Shown here piece after piece: positions 10,550 through 18,282 of a DNA stretch of 64,000 bases. The stretch is taken from positions 1 to 64,000 of the forward strand of contig NZ_JACGAG010000001.1 of assembly GCF_014050525.1 (NCBI RefSeq), given 5' to 3'. The first letter of the stretch is position 1; the number at the start of each line of letters is the position of its first letter. The translations under genes and the position numbers were made by a program. This stretch comes from Clostridium sp. cel8. Its GTDB lineage: Bacteria > Bacillota > Clostridia > Clostridiales > Clostridiaceae. The notes beneath the pieces are model-generated. The model was not told where the DNA came from. It searched no databases and saw only the letters and a list, made by a program, of their open reading frames with translations.

Positions 10550-13153
10550 TTAATCCACGAATAACTCTGGTATATTGTATTTAATATCTTCAACTTCTTT
10601 TTGGACACTGACATTCCCACAATCCGCCAAACTGCTTCTTAATTTTATATCTCCATCTATTGTTTTAACTACATACTCGTCTCTATTCCTTCTTATATAA
10701 GTTGAAGTTTCCCTAGAAAAGCCATTTCTTTGAAGCATTATAGATAGTGGATTTGTTGTTCCATACTCTACATATTCATACCAGTCATTGTTAAAGGACT
10801 CTACCTCATGTATCCGTTTGTATTCTGTCGAGAATCTTAAAAAATAATTAGATATACTAAAGAGGATAACATTTTCTATTGCATCTAAAGCTTCTGATAT
10901 TGCAATATTTCTATGTTCCTTAGAGTCATTGTAATCTAAAATTTTTCCGTTTACTCGGACACCTGTCTTGGGTCTATTACGCTTATACTCTAAACCTTTT
11001 TCCATTATATAACTCAAGCCTGTCCCCTTAATCCATTGAGATAATATAACAGCATACCATCTTAATTTACCGTGTCTTCCATCTTTACTCTTAAAGCCTA
11101 GAGTAGATTTTTCATATATTTCCCATTTGAATATTTTGCAAAGTTCTTCTAAAAAGTCTAATAATTCACCATACACAACATTATTATTTTCATTAATTGT
11201 AGGATATTTTAGCCCTTTCATGATTGCTGTTGTTAAGTTACTTGATTGATCAACTGAAACATTAATGTCATCATCTGGTCTGTTTTCTCTTTGACTAAAC
11301 ACATTCCTTATATTTTCCTCAATCTCTTTACCTAATAAATGCGAAAATTCCTTCCACACTAAGCTTTTATTGCCCTGCATTATATCTCTTAATAAAATTC
11401 CAGTAAATTTCCTCATAAGAGAATACTCTTCAACAGTTTGATTCTTAGGATATTGAGTCAGCTGAACATCGCCTTTGATTAAACTTTCAACTATTTTTAC
11501 TTTTTGATTGTTTGACAATTCAGTTACAACCGATAGCTTCTGTTCTGGAATATCTTCCTTTAGTAACTCAACAAAAATTTCTGATTTTATTTTTTCTTCT
11601 GGCCGCATGAGAAATACATTGCCATAGAGGTTATATTCTATTCGTCCGACCCTTCCAATAAGATTCTTAAAATCTATGGCTGACATTCTACCTCTTCCTA
11701 TTTTATAATCTGTAACAAACAAATTATCTGCTGGCAAATTAACCCCTTCCATTAGGGTACTTGTGCAAAACAAAGTTTCAATTAATCCTTCTCTATAAAG
11801 TTCCTCAATACGCATTTTTATAGTTGAAGGCAAATAACCGATATGATAAGCGACACCTTTAGGAATTAAATCAGCCAAGTAATAATCCCTATGAACTTCA
11901 TTTTTTATATCCTTAGCTAAGGTAATAAGTTCCTGATTATCTTTTTTTCCTTTGTTTTTAGCGAAATCAAGTGCGTATGTAATTGCCTTGTTTATTCCAG
12001 GGCAATAAATAATATTTTGGCCTTCCCCACCTAATCGAGTTATCAATTCACATACTGTTGCCTCTCTCTTAATTTCTGCAACTTCAATAAAGTTTTTATT
12101 ATTATCATTGAATACTTCTATTTTCTTGTTAGGCAAATCAATCAAATATTTCATTTGGCTTACAGGAGCAAAAGAAGTAGTTAGCTTTTGTTCATTAATG
12201 TTATATGCTTCTGGTATAAGCTTTAAATATATTTCTGGGTTAGGGATATTTGGTGATGCAAAAATAACATGAGGTTTTTCCTTTTTTCTACATAGCATAT
12301 CCACTACTTTATAGTAAAACGCACTACGACTTCCTTTAGTTGAAATTTTATGTGCCTCGTCTATAAACAAATATTCAATATTAATTGCTGGATTGTCTAT
12401 TAGTAAATAAAGAAGTCGCTCAGGAGTAAGCACAAAAATAAAATTATGTTCCTCTTTTAAAGATAATGCTCCTGCAGAAGTAATTAACCTATAGTTATGT
12501 TCCTTAAGAAGCTCTTTCAAATCATTAATTATTTTACTGCTAACTTCATTAATTAAGGCTTTTGTAGGAACTATTAAAGCAAAGTTAGAACGGATACCAT
12601 CCATAACTTGTTTTTTCAAAAACATACGCATAATAAACGATTTTCCCATTGATGTAGGTCCCGAGTAGCTAAAGTAAGAATCCTCTAATCTATCATATAC
12701 AATCTTTTGCGAACGAAAAAAATGTTGTTCTGGCTCTGCAGGAATACTCAAATAATCTTTATTAAATCCTGTATATAGTTTTTCCAGTAATGTCGTAGGC
12801 TGGAAATCTGGGGTAATCATATCCATCCCACGGTAATTACCTGTACTTTGAAGTACCGACCCCATATAATGTTTAATCCTATAATCCTGTGGATAAATCA
12901 TATGTAAAAGAGCAACTATTTCTTGAGCCCAAATCTTATGTTTGTCTGATTTTTCTTTATGTACGGACTTTGAAAGTATATCAGCAAAACGTAAAGCTGC
13001 AGATATATCCAACTCACGACTTTCCCTATTAATTTTAAATAATTTCAAGGAATAATTATATAGGATGTTTTCATATAGCTCATTAAGATATTCATTATCA
13101 TCAATATCTTTATAAAGTAATTCCCCAAAAACAACATTGTCATATCCACCCAT
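10550..13153 (-). CDS. DEAD/DEAH helicase, HamB/AbpB-like
   Basis: An 867-residue superfamily 2 helicase with Walker A GPTSMGKSFIMRMF near residue 165, IDEAHKIS (motif II), and NLIGRVGRIEY (motif VI). It overlaps the stop of the upstream DUF1837 gene (TAATG), meaning tight translational coupling. A DUF1837 protein plus large helicase is the arrangement of Hachiman (HamA-HamB) and of AbpA-AbpB anti-phage systems. In Hachiman the helicase senses DNA damage and controls a nuclease effector; that role here is inferred from arrangement only. Start ATG follows GGAGG with nine bases spacing. Confidence 0.75.
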   Translation of the reverse strand: MGGYDNVVFGELLYKDIDDNEYLNELYENILYNYSLKLFKINRESRELDISAALRFADILSKSVHKEKSDKHKIWAQEIVALLHMIYPQDYRIKHYMGSVLQSTGNYRGMDMITPDFQPTTLLEKLYTGFNKDYLSIPAEPEQHFFRSQKIVYDRLEDSYFSYSGPTSMGKSFIMRMFLKKQVMDGIRSNFALIVPTKALINEVSSKIINDLKELLKEHNYRLITSAGALSLKEEHNFIFVLTPERLLYLLIDNPAINIEYLFIDEAHKISTKGSRSAFYYKVVDMLCRKKEKPHVIFASPNIPNPEIYLKLIPEAYNINEQKLTTSFAPVSQMKYLIDLPNKKIEVFNDNNKNFIEVAEIKREATVCELITRLGGEGQNIIYCPGINKAITYALDFAKNKGKKDNQELITLAKDIKNEVHRDYYLADLIPKGVAYHIGYLPSTIKMRIEELYREGLIETLFCTSTLMEGVNLPADNLFVTDYKIGRGRMSAIDFKNLIGRVGRIEYNLYGNVFLMRPEEKIKSEIFVELLKEDIPEQKLSVVTELSNNQKVKIVESLIKGDVQLTQYPKNQTVEEYSLMRKFTGILLRDIMQGNKSLVWKEFSHLLGKEIEENIRNVFSQRENRPDDDINVSVDQSSNLTTAIMKGLKYPTINENNNVVYGELLDFLEELCKIFKWEIYEKSTLGFKSKDGRHGKLRWYAVILSQWIKGTGLSYIMEKGLEYKRNRPKTGVRVNGKILDYNDSKEHRNIAISEALDAIENVILFSISNYFLRFSTEYKRIHEVESFNNDWYEYVEYGTTNPLSIMLQRNGFSRETSTYIRRNRDEYVVKTIDGDIKLRSSLADCGNVSVQKEVEDIKYNIPELFVD

Positions 13154-14628
13154 TAAGACACACCTCCTGTTAGCATATCTTGTATTATTTCTTTCTTCTC
13201 TACAGGAGCATCATTAAATGGTAGGACATAAAAATAAAATGAATATCCCCCCATGCCCATACTATTTATTTTATCAACAATGTAAGGTGTAACAGACTTT
13301 ATATCCTCTTTTATCTTATTAACTGCTTCAACACGGAATTGAGGATTTGATAACACCGATGAGTCAATCTCCAATGTGTAACCTAGGAATATGCCATAAG
13401 CATGGTCTATGGCACCAAGCCCACCCTTACTTGGTATAATAATATTTTTCATATATTCTGCTGTTGAATTGTCAAATACTCGTCCAAATAAAGTGCTATC
13501 TACAACACTTAATTCAGCTGACGGATCTTCCTTTATTTCTTTTACAGTATCCATTGCTCTATCAACTGCATTACGCAAATCACCAATAATCTGTGACGCT
13601 CCAAAAACTAATTGATGGTATGGTTGTCCCATGCCACTATCAATCGCCAACAAATGTATACCATCACTTTTACATCCATAATGACTCGCCGTAGTAGTTA
13701 ACTCAATTTTACTCATGATTTTTGGTGCGTCTAAAACCTGCTCTAAAAAGGTATATAGAATCATATCACCAAGGGTATCGCCTGTTAATTGACCAGCTCC
13801 GCTATATTTTTTTAGTTTAGCCAATGCTGTGAGTCCCACACTTTCAACATCATCCTCTATAACAAATCGCTCTAGCTCGGCCCTTGAGTAGACATATCTT
13901 CCAATATTGCGTAGAAGAAATCTTTTTAACTCCCTATCAGAGAATTTATTATTAATCACATTCAAATGAAAAACTCTAAGCTCGTTATTATTTTTTAACG
14001 CAAGTGCCTCTGAATGCTTGACCTCATTAAATATCCCATTGAAATTTTTATCTTTGATAGTTTTCTGTATTGAGGCAGTAGATGAAACTTTATTTTTTCT
14101 AAGAGAAATACTATCTATCATTGGAGTAAACGAATTTAAGTATTCATCTGTTACTTCTATGATATCATTTTTCAATTCAGAACTTTTTACATTGGCAACA
14201 GTATATAAAAAAACATTAGCTATTAATTCTGCTGGATCAAATACAGTTTCATTAATGATCTCATCTTTAGTCTTAAAGCTTTCAAGATATATCGGAGTAT
14301 CCCCTGGAATAGAATTATCATCGGCAAGGATATCCCTCAATGCTAAAATTGCAGTCTTAATCTTCGCTTTATTGAGTAAAGGGATAACATTATCTCTAAA
14401 ATAATCGACAACGATAGAGACTTCGACATTCCTTGCCTCTGCTCCAGCTTCAGGAGAAACATTTCTATGTCCTGTAGCCATCCTTGATGCAGCATTATCA
14501 TCTCCAGTCAAATCTTCGTAATCGTCTAATATTAGAAGCATTGTACCATTGATTAAGCTTTGCGAAACATTGTAAGGTTTACAATGATATAGGACTTTTA
14601 ATAAAGAAGCATAACAAAGCCGTTTCAT
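13153..14628 (-). CDS. DUF1837 protein, HamA/AbpA-like defence effector
   Basis: A 491-residue protein. Its C-terminal half resembles the DUF1837 (HamA) fold: a GD-x3-GD segment near residue 280, then SDGIHLLAI, then QLVFGASQIIGDL followed by an acidic/helical segment. HamA proteins are usually nucleases with an E-x-K pair after the Asp; here the aligned position reads G-A-S-Q, so the canonical pair may be missing. At 491 residues it is longer than typical HamA and nearer the AbpA size. It begins at ATG with AAGGAG upstream, follows the small XRE regulator by 24 bp, and overlaps the helicase gene. Name is a family-level guess. Confidence 0.6.
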   Translation of the reverse strand: MKRLCYASLLKVLYHCKPYNVSQSLINGTMLLILDDYEDLTGDDNAASRMATGHRNVSPEAGAEARNVEVSIVVDYFRDNVIPLLNKAKIKTAILALRDILADDNSIPGDTPIYLESFKTKDEIINETVFDPAELIANVFLYTVANVKSSELKNDIIEVTDEYLNSFTPMIDSISLRKNKVSSTASIQKTIKDKNFNGIFNEVKHSEALALKNNNELRVFHLNVINNKFSDRELKRFLLRNIGRYVYSRAELERFVIEDDVESVGLTALAKLKKYSGAGQLTGDTLGDMILYTFLEQVLDAPKIMSKIELTTTASHYGCKSDGIHLLAIDSGMGQPYHQLVFGASQIIGDLRNAVDRAMDTVKEIKEDPSAELSVVDSTLFGRVFDNSTAEYMKNIIIPSKGGLGAIDHAYGIFLGYTLEIDSSVLSNPQFRVEAVNKIKEDIKSVTPYIVDKINSMGMGGYSFYFYVLPFNDAPVEKKEIIQDMLTGGVS

Positions 14629-14652
14629 CTAATTCTCCTTTCTAGAAAACTA

Positions 14653-14862
14653 TCATTTATCTTCGTTTATCACATCTACAATATCCCCTATATTACAATC
14701 TAACGCTTTGCAAATACGTGCCAAAACTTCCATGCTAACTGGTAGGTCCTTTCCCATCTTAGCCATTGTAGATGAAGTTATATTTGTCATAGCCATTAAG
14801 TCCTTTTTCATTAACTTCTTATCAATTAGCAATTTCCATAATTTATTATAGCTAAATCTCAC
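14653..14862 (-). CDS. Small XRE-family helix-turn-helix regulator of the defence operon
   Basis: A 69-residue Cro/C1-type DNA-binding protein (helix-turn-helix around MTNITSSTMAKMGKD; C-terminal NIGDIVDVI). It is the first gene of the minus-strand defence operon and probably represses or tunes it. The start is GTG at 14,862, seven bases after GGAGG. A minus-strand promoter candidate TTGTAA-17-TAAAAT lies about 60-90 bp upstream. It is too short for a classical phage CI repressor with a cleavable C-terminal domain. Confidence 0.8.
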   Translation of the reverse strand: MRFSYNKLWKLLIDKKLMKKDLMAMTNITSSTMAKMGKDLPVSMEVLARICKALDCNIGDIVDVINEDK

Positions 14863-15163
14863 AATCTCGCCTCCACATAAAACAGATTCAACTAATAATT
14901 TCTCGTATTATTTTACATTTTATCATGCAACTATATATCTTACAATCTTTTTTCTGTATTTCTGTATTTGTCCTTTACATTCTCAAAGTTGAATATAGGC
15001 TTTTTAAAATTAAAGTGATAGTAAAGTCAAAGTAAAGTCGCAGCCATGTAAACTCAATTTCATAACTTATAAACTGTTATTGTACAAACCAATAGCAGTT
15101 TTTTTATTTCGATTTATTAAAGATTCTTCTGTACTTATAAATCTATGAAAGGAGGAAGTCACC
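14863..15163. promoter_or_regulatory. Divergent control region between defence operon and early phage genes
   Basis: About 300 bp with no gene. On the minus strand TTGTAA-17-TAAAAT is a plausible promoter for the XRE operon. On the plus strand AGTAAAGTC is directly repeated near 15,021-15,039, a possible operator. A hairpin with a U-tract lies at 15,071-15,106 (see the next entry). The start of the plus-strand transcript was not located with confidence. Confidence 0.5.
15071..15106 (+). terminator. Rho-independent terminator/attenuator ahead of the early operon
   Basis: Stem AAACTGTTATTG / CAATAGCAGTTT (12 bp, one G-T pair) followed by TTTTTTT. No complete plus-strand gene precedes it in the prophage, so it may act as an attenuator in the leader of the early transcript. 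Confidence 0.65.
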
Positions 15164-15322
15164 ATGCAGGAAGTCAGAAACATCAACAACAAACGCATCT
15201 GTGATATCAGTAATGACAAAAAAGTTGTAGAGATTCGCTTAAAAGACTGTCTTACAATAATTACTGCAAATCCAGATGGAACTCTAAACATCACTCATGA
15301 ATTTATAGAGTCTGTGGCATAA
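15164..15322 (+). CDS. Small 52-residue phage protein of unknown function
   Basis: ATG at 15,164 is preceded by GGAGG with seven bases spacing and opens a 52-codon frame (begins MQEVRNINNKRICDISNDKK, ends FIESVA, TAA at 15,320). The sequence looks like a compact beta-rich fold (VVEIRLKDCLTIITANPDG). It is the first plus-strand gene of the early module, which supports it as real. No function is recognised. Confidence 0.65.
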   Translation: MQEVRNINNKRICDISNDKKVVEIRLKDCLTIITANPDGTLNITHEFIESVA

Positions 15323-15350
15323 AACCGTTTAACAACAACTTAATAACTGG

Positions 15351-15447
15351 AATCCGCCAGAACGCTAAGACGGCCGTGCGGGACACTTTTATAGGTGTTC
15401 CCCCCTGCCGTCTTTTTGTTTTGAGGATTTCAGGGCTCTGGCGGATT
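15351..15447 (+). promoter_or_regulatory. Nested-hairpin leader (possible attenuator) before the sigma-like gene
   Basis: Three nested perfect or near-perfect stems: outer AATCCGCCAG (15,351-15,360) with CTGGCGGATT (15,438-15,447); middle AAGACGGC (15,367-15,374) with GCCGTCTT (15,407-15,414); inner GGGACAC with GTGTTCCC. The middle stem is followed by TTTTTGTTTT, so it is itself a terminator shape. The whole sits in the 155-bp leader of the 15,478 gene. Confidence 0.65.
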
Positions 15448-15477
15448 TCAAATTTGAAAACCAAAGGAGCCAATCTA

Positions 15478-16116
15478 ATGAAAAACTATCAAAGAGTAAA
15501 TTACAGAAAATACTATGCACAAGATGAAAATGGAAACTATGTGGAGGTAGACAGGAAAACATGCTTTGCCTCTTCCGAACCACCTACTGAGGATAACCCC
15601 TATAAACAAAGATGGTTCTACGATGAAGAGGCTGGTTATGTAGTTAGGCTTAGCAGGACCAAAGAAAGTGAAGATATTCATAGATTCAATAGTAGCTCAC
15701 TAAAAAGAGAAGAAAGATATCGCAATAGAAAATTCGCCTGCATCTATAAAGACACGAATAAATGTAATCAAGTCTGCGATAGATGTGAATACAAAAACAC
15801 TAGCCGTACTGTAGAGCTAGATAAAAATTGGTCCAGTGACAATGATGAAATGGGCAGCTTTTTCACTCCAGCTGATGATAGCCAGGATATTCTTAGTATT
15901 TTAGAAGATAAAGAATTAAGTAATATTTTACAGTCAGCTTTTGAAAGTCTATCCCTTGAAGATCAGCTACTATTTAATTGCCTTATTGAAAAGAAAGCTA
16001 AAAAAGTAGTAGCTAAACTCTTAGGCATCACAGTTGATGGTGTTCGATACAGAGAACTTCAACTTCGTAAAAAACTCCTTTCCAACAATAATTTAAAAGA
16101 ATTTTTAGAGAAATAA
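15478..16116 (+). CDS. Phage sigma-70 region-4-like transcription factor
   Basis: A 212-residue protein (starts MKNYQRVNYRKYYAQDENGN). The C-terminal part (EDKELSNILQSAFESLSLEDQLLFN…KVVAKLLGITVDGVRYRELQ) looks like sigma region 4 or a related helix-turn-helix. The middle contains four cysteines (CIYKDTNKCNQVCDRCEYK), possibly metal binding. The start was chosen at 15,478 because AAAGGAGC precedes it; the frame is open farther upstream but runs through the leader hairpin. As an early gene it may redirect host RNA polymerase to later phage promoters, by inference. Confidence 0.75.
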   Translation: MKNYQRVNYRKYYAQDENGNYVEVDRKTCFASSEPPTEDNPYKQRWFYDEEAGYVVRLSRTKESEDIHRFNSSSLKREERYRNRKFACIYKDTNKCNQVCDRCEYKNTSRTVELDKNWSSDNDEMGSFFTPADDSQDILSILEDKELSNILQSAFESLSLEDQLLFNCLIEKKAKKVVAKLLGITVDGVRYRELQLRKKLLSNNNLKEFLEK

Positions 16117-16120
16117 AAAG

Positions 16121-16171
16121 TTTTACTACGGATTTTGCCCTTCGATGTCCTTTAGATATTGAAGGGCAAAA
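16121..16171 (+). repeat. Conserved hairpin element, copy 1
   Basis: ACTACGGATTTT (16,125-16,136), exactly ten bases, then loop GTCCTTTAGAT (16,147-16,157); the 5' arm TTTTGCCCTTCGAT pairs with ATTGAAGGGCAAAA. It fills the gap between the sigma-like gene and the 16,196 gene. Copies 2 and 3 share leader, spacing and loop but have different, still complementary stems. Confidence 0.8.
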
Positions 16172-16195
16172 AAATTATGAAAGGAGCAAATCTAT

Positions 16196-16528
16196 ATGAG
16201 TAAAATGAACGAACTATCACAAACCGTAGACGAGTTAAAGAGTGCTGCTAATTTACTTTTGTCTGTAGCTGATTCACTTCTAGACTTATTTTCTGGAACT
16301 GGTGAACCCCCAGAAGAAGCGAAAGAAACTAAAAAGCAACCTGCGGCAACTAAAGAAAAGCTTACCCTCGAATCGGTTAGAGCTATTCTAGCAGAAAAAT
16401 CTCGTAGTGGTTATACAGATGAAATTAAAGCTTTATTAGAAAAACATGGTGCTAGTAAGTTAAGTGAGATTGACCCAAAAAAGTATAAGAAGCTACTGGA
16501 AGAAGTGAAGGTATTAGGTGATGGGTAA
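16196..16528 (+). CDS. Conserved phage early protein, function unknown
   Basis: A 110-residue protein with an N-terminal helical segment (MSKMNELSQTVDELKSAANL), a charged linker rich in Glu, Pro and Lys, and a C-terminal domain (LTLESVRAILAEKSRSGYTD…LSEIDPKKYKKLLEEVK) repeatedly found in Firmicute phage early regions. Database names for relatives (such as rRNA biogenesis protein) have no experimental basis known to me. It overlaps the next gene by eight bases, so the two are translationally coupled and probably act in the replication/recombination module. Confidence 0.7.
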   Translation: MSKMNELSQTVDELKSAANLLLSVADSLLDLFSGTGEPPEEAKETKKQPAATKEKLTLESVRAILAEKSRSGYTDEIKALLEKHGASKLSEIDPKKYKKLLEEVKVLGDG

Positions 16529-17642
16529 ACATGCTCTCCTCTCGCCTTCTTCAAGTCATCGCTGGTTGAACTGCCCTCCGTCTTTAAGACTTAGCCAGCA
16601 ATATGAAGATACAACAAGTTCTTATGCCGCTGAAGGAACGGAAGCCCATACCCTATGTGAATATAAGCTAAAAACCATTTTAGGTATGAGGGTAAAAGAC
16701 CCTACTGCTAATCTTGAGTATTACAATGAAGAAATGGAAGAATGTGCAACAGATTATGCAACCTATATTCTAGAACTTTTAGAAGATGCAAAAGCCAAAT
16801 GCTTTGACCCTTTAATTCTAATAGAGCAAAGACTAAATTATTCAAAATATGCTGAAGGTGGCTTTGGAACTGGTGACTGCATTATTGTTTCAGATGACAC
16901 TCTTCATGTAGTAGATTACAAGCATGGGACTGGCATTTTAGTTGATGCCAATGACAACTCGCAGATGAAATTATATGGACTTGGGGCATTGGAGCTTTTC
17001 GATGGTATTTATGATATTGAAACTGTAGCTATGACCATCTATCAGCCTAGAAGAAACAATATCAGCACCTTTACTCTTTCAAAAGATGAACTTTATAAAT
17101 GGGCTAATGAAATTTTAAAGCCTACTGCAAAACTAGCACTTGAAGGTGAAGGCGAGTTTAGATGTGGCGACTGGTGTACCTTTTGCAAGATTAAACATGA
17201 GTGCAGACATAGAGCTGATCATAATCTTGAACTAGCAAAATATGAGTTTAAACTCCCACCTCTATTAGAAGATGAAGATATAGAAGAAATCCTTGGAAAA
17301 ATTGATGAACTCACATCTTGGGCTTCTAATATTAAGGACTACGCTCTTCAATCAGCACTTCGTGGAAAGCAGTGGCACGGTTTTAAGCTAGTCGAAGGAA
17401 GAAGTAATAGAAAATATATCAATCCAGAAAAAGTGATTGAAGTTGTTACATCGAACGGCTATGACCCCTACGAACATAAAATCAAAGGAATCACAGCCAT
17501 GGAAAAAACTCTAGGAAAAGCTAGGTTTTCAGAACTTCTATCTGATTTAGTCGAGAAACCTCAAGGCAAACCTACTCTCGTTCCAGAGAGTGATAAACGT
17601 CCAGCTATTAATACAGCTGTAGATGATTTTAAAGAAAATTAA
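16521..17642 (+). CDS. DUF2800 protein, RecB-like nuclease
   Basis: A 373-residue member of DUF2800, which is related to RecB/Cas4-type PD-(D/E)XK nucleases. Supporting motifs are GTGDCIIVSDDTLHVVDYKHG (near residue 115; catalytic D, then D-x-K) and a cysteine cluster (CGDWCTFCKIKHEC near 215-228) that in Cas4/AddB-like relatives ligates an iron-sulfur cluster. The ATG at 16,521 overlaps the end of the preceding gene. Together with the next gene (DUF2815) it is a standard pair in these phages, likely forming a recombination/repair nuclease and single-strand DNA-binding module. Confidence 0.82.
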   Translation: MGKHALLSPSSSHRWLNCPPSLRLSQQYEDTTSSYAAEGTEAHTLCEYKLKTILGMRVKDPTANLEYYNEEMEECATDYATYILELLEDAKAKCFDPLILIEQRLNYSKYAEGGFGTGDCIIVSDDTLHVVDYKHGTGILVDANDNSQMKLYGLGALELFDGIYDIETVAMTIYQPRRNNISTFTLSKDELYKWANEILKPTAKLALEGEGEFRCGDWCTFCKIKHECRHRADHNLELAKYEFKLPPLLEDEDIEEILGKIDELTSWASNIKDYALQSALRGKQWHGFKLVEGRSNRKYINPEKVIEVVTSNGYDPYEHKIKGITAMEKTLGKARFSELLSDLVEKPQGKPTLVPESDKRPAINTAVDDFKEN

Positions 17643-17655
17643 GGAGGACAAACAT

Positions 17656-18219
17656 ATGTCTAAAAATGCAAATCCAATGAAAGTTATAACAGGACCAGAT
17701 ACAAGGTGGTCTTATGCAAATGTGTGGGAAGCAAAATCAATTAATGGTGGTACACCAAAGTTTTCAGTATCACTCATTATCCCAAAATCTGATACTAGAA
17801 CTCTTAATAAGATTAAAGCTGCTATTGAGGCTGCTTATAAAGAAGGCGAAGGCAAACTAAAAGGCAATGGTAAAACCGTACCGCCTCTATCTTCTATTAA
17901 GCAGCCCTTAAGAGACGGGGATATTGAAAGACCTGATGACGAAGCTTATGCTAATGCCTATTTTGTTAACGCAAATTCAGCAACTGCCCCAGGCATTGTA
18001 GATAGCAATCTAGACCCTATTCTTGAACGTTCTGAAGTTTACAGTGGTGTATATGGTAGAGCAAGTATTAACTTCTATGCTTTTAATAGTAACGGAAATA
18101 AGGGAATTGCTTGTGGTCTTAATAACCTACAAAAAATAAGAGATGGTGAATCACTTGGAGGAAAATCAAGAGCCGAGGATGATTTTGCAACAGATGTAGA
18201 TGATGATTTCCTTTCATAA
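17656..18219 (+). CDS. DUF2815 protein, probable phage single-strand DNA-binding protein
   Basis: A 187-residue protein of DUF2815 (starts MSKNANPMKVITGPDTRWSY), an OB-fold-like family considered to bind single-stranded DNA in phage replication. Its acidic C-terminus (EDDFATDVDDDFLS) resembles the acidic tail through which SSB proteins recruit partners. The start at 17,656 has AGGAGG nine bases upstream; the frame is open a little farther back. It lies between DUF2800 and DNA polymerase, which supports a replication role. Confidence 0.75.
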   Translation: MSKNANPMKVITGPDTRWSYANVWEAKSINGGTPKFSVSLIIPKSDTRTLNKIKAAIEAAYKEGEGKLKGNGKTVPPLSSIKQPLRDGDIERPDDEAYANAYFVNANSATAPGIVDSNLDPILERSEVYSGVYGRASINFYAFNSNGNKGIACGLNNLQKIRDGESLGGKSRAEDDFATDVDDDFLS

Positions 18220-18282
18220 AAACTTTAAGGGCAGCAGGATTAAATCTTGCTGCTCTATTTCTATCTAGGAAAGGAGAATTTA

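Noticed and set aside
15376-15477. Extended N-terminus of the sigma-like protein
   Set aside because: The 34 extra codons are encoded by the nested-hairpin leader; a good ribosome-binding site precedes 15,478.
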